Of a stretch of 64,000 nt of DNA, positions 62,880 through 64,000 are shown one piece after another (position 1 is the stretch's first letter; each line of letters opens with the position of its first letter). The position numbers were made by a program, and so were the translations under genes. The notes under the pieces were generated by a model. That model did no database searches, had not been told where the DNA came from, and was given only the letters and a program-made list of their open reading frames with translations. Origin of the DNA: Flavobacterium sufflavum (GTDB lineage Bacteria > Bacteroidota > Bacteroidia > Flavobacteriales > Flavobacteriaceae); assembly GCF_004016525.1 (NCBI RefSeq), contig NZ_SACJ01000002.1, positions 62,001 to 126,000 of the forward strand. The letters are read 5' to 3'.

Positions 62880-62904
62880 AACTCTCACATTGTGAGAGTT
62901 TTTT
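62880..62904 (+). terminator. Terminator after rpmF
   Basis: AACTCTCAC, loop ATT, GTGAGAGTT, then T. Confidence 0.88.
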
Positions 62905-63030
62905 GTTGTTTGTAATTTTAGTTAAATAAGAAGTTTTTAAAGATAAAGGGTTTAGATTTTTTTTGTATTTTTAACCCCTTTTTAAACGTTTCCTTTTGTG
63001 TAGTTACAGGAGGGAAAATATCCGAATAAA

Positions 63031-64000
63031 ATGAATAAAATTACGGCCGCAATTACTGCAGTTGGAGCTTATGTTCCAGATTTTGTGCTTTCAAACCAGG
63101 TTCTTGAAACAATGGTGGACACAAACGACGAATGGATTACTTCGCGTACAGGAATAAAAGAAAGAAGGATTTTAAAAGATGCTGATAAAGGAACCTCTTA
63201 TTTAGCAATAAAAGCAGCTGAAGATTTAATTGCTAAGGCAAAAATAGATCCTTTGGAAATTGATTTGGTTTTGATGGCAACAGCAACTCCGGATATGCAA
63301 GTTTCAGCAACAGGAGCTTATGTTGCGACCCAAATAGGTGCTGTAAATGCTTTTGCTTATGATTTGCAAGCAGCCTGTTCCAGCTTTTTATACGGAATGT
63401 CTACAGCGGCAGCTTACATACAATCAGGAAGATACAAAAAAGTATTATTAATTGGAGCCGATAAAATGTCTTCTATTGTTGATTATACTGATAGAACAAC
63501 ATGTATTATTTTTGGTGATGGTGCAGGAGCAGTATTATTCGAACCAAATTATGAAGGTTTAGGATTGCAGGATGAATATTTAAGAAGTGATGGTGTAGGT
63601 CGTGATTTCTTGAAAATTGACGCAGGTGGATCTCTTCATCCAACAACGATTCAAACCGTTGAAGAAAAAAGACACAGCATAAGACAAGACGGTAAAACAG
63701 TATTTAAATATGCTGTAACCAATATGGCTGATGCAAGTGAACAAATTTTAAAAAGAAACAATCTTACTAATGAAGATGTTAACTTTTTAGTGCCACATCA
63801 GGCAAATAAACGTATCATTGATGCTACTGCGCATAGAATGAATCTGGAGGATTCTAAGGTCTTAATGAATATCGAAAGATATGGAAATACTACATCGGCG
63901 ACCTTACCTCTAGTCTTAAATGATTTCGAACATTTGTTTAAAAAAGGAGATACCATTATTTTTGCTGCATTTGGAGGAGGATTCACTTGGGGTTCTATTT
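63031..64000 (+). CDS. fabH: Beta-ketoacyl-ACP synthase III (partial, cut by window end)
   Basis: The first 323 codons are present; only about ten residues are missing at the C-terminus. The catalytic triad is Cys116 (DLQAACSS), His256 (LVPHQANKR) and Asn286 (ERYGNTTSA), and NDEWITSRTGIKERR is the conserved N-terminal block. It starts fatty-acid synthesis by condensing acetyl-CoA (or branched primers) with malonyl-ACP. An AGGAGGG at 63008-63014 lies 16 bases before the ATG, too far for a normal Shine-Dalgarno. The order DUF177-rpmF-fabH resembles the rpmF-plsX-fabH group of other bacteria without plsX. Confidence 0.96.
   Translation, partial: MNKITAAITAVGAYVPDFVLSNQVLETMVDTNDEWITSRTGIKERRILKDADKGTSYLAIKAAEDLIAKAKIDPLEIDLVLMATATPDMQVSATGAYVATQIGAVNAFAYDLQAACSSFLYGMSTAAAYIQSGRYKKVLLIGADKMSSIVDYTDRTTCIIFGDGAGAVLFEPNYEGLGLQDEYLRSDGVGRDFLKIDAGGSLHPTTIQTVEEKRHSIRQDGKTVFKYAVTNMADASEQILKRNNLTNEDVNFLVPHQANKRIIDATAHRMNLEDSKVLMNIERYGNTTSATLPLVLNDFEHLFKKGDTIIFAAFGGGFTWGSI

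Noticed and set aside
63008..63031. AGGAGGG as a Shine-Dalgarno for fabH
   Set aside because: 16 bases from the ATG, beyond the normal 5-9, and such sites are rarely used in this phylum.

Overview
The window is chromosomal DNA from a member of the Bacteroidota, most likely the Flavobacteriaceae and probably Flavobacterium or a close relative. The evidence is low GC, the recurring promoter pattern TTG-N17..23-TAnnTTTG instead of sigma70 boxes, almost no Shine-Dalgarno sequences, a type IX secretion C-terminal tail, a PID-CTERM-like small protein, an IPExxxVDY-family gene beside pyk, a patatin/outer-membrane-barrel fusion, an OmpA protein with thrombospondin type-3 repeats, and the order acpP-fabF-rnc-IPExxxVDY-pyk. 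No rRNA, CRISPR array, prophage or transposase is visible. Most of the window is ordinary core genome.

Layout. 0-8.6 kb: patatin-barrel protein, DUF3108, tryptophan dioxygenase and M23 lipoprotein, pgi, a small membrane protein, RlpA-like. 8.6-15.4 kb: CYTH protein, TPR/T9SS protein, DNA polymerase IV, Bax-inhibitor-like and DUF421 membrane proteins, pyk and its partner. 15.5-24 kb: rnc, fabF and acpP, then purN, rnhA, a PfkB kinase, a long PurF, superoxide dismutase and a ComF-type protein. 24-30.2 kb: glyS, followed by a compact signalling cluster: a LytTR regulator with a Glu in place of the receiver Asp, a tiny secreted protein made of five identical 14-residue repeats, a TPR sensor kinase and its NarL-type regulator. 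30.2-37.8 kb: thiL, a DinB-family/WYL-regulator pair, lepA, dusB, a LolC/E-type permease and rbfA. 38-46.7 kb: an AddA-like helicase-nuclease and an AddB-like nuclease flanking ompA, then a minimal ABC pair. 46.6-49.9 kb: a small accessory patch with a ferritin fragment broken by a stop codon, an orphan cyanase, a dispersed hairpin element and an AbiH-type phage-defence gene. 49.9-64 kb: aminopeptidase P, an HMG-CoA synthase-family enzyme, sdhCAB, an omega-amidase, an Ig-like lipoprotein, methylmalonyl-CoA epimerase, a CAU tRNA, a PID-CTERM-like peptide, ribE, pdxA, and DUF177-rpmF-fabH, with fabH cut by the window end.

The most notable items are: (1) the tandem-repeat secreted peptide at 27042-27320, whose repeats differ only at synonymous sites and which sits next to a TPR sensor kinase; (2) a dispersed element found twice (37831-37904 and 48473-48540) whose flanks are conserved while its hairpin stem has a different, still fully complementary sequence in each copy; (3) an AATAGA-rich tract placed directly before hairpin terminators at five loci; (4) a candidate small RNA at 2508-2617; and (5) a G7 tract just upstream of the abiH -7 box. 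Functions are assigned by recognising families from the protein sequence; no database search was run.
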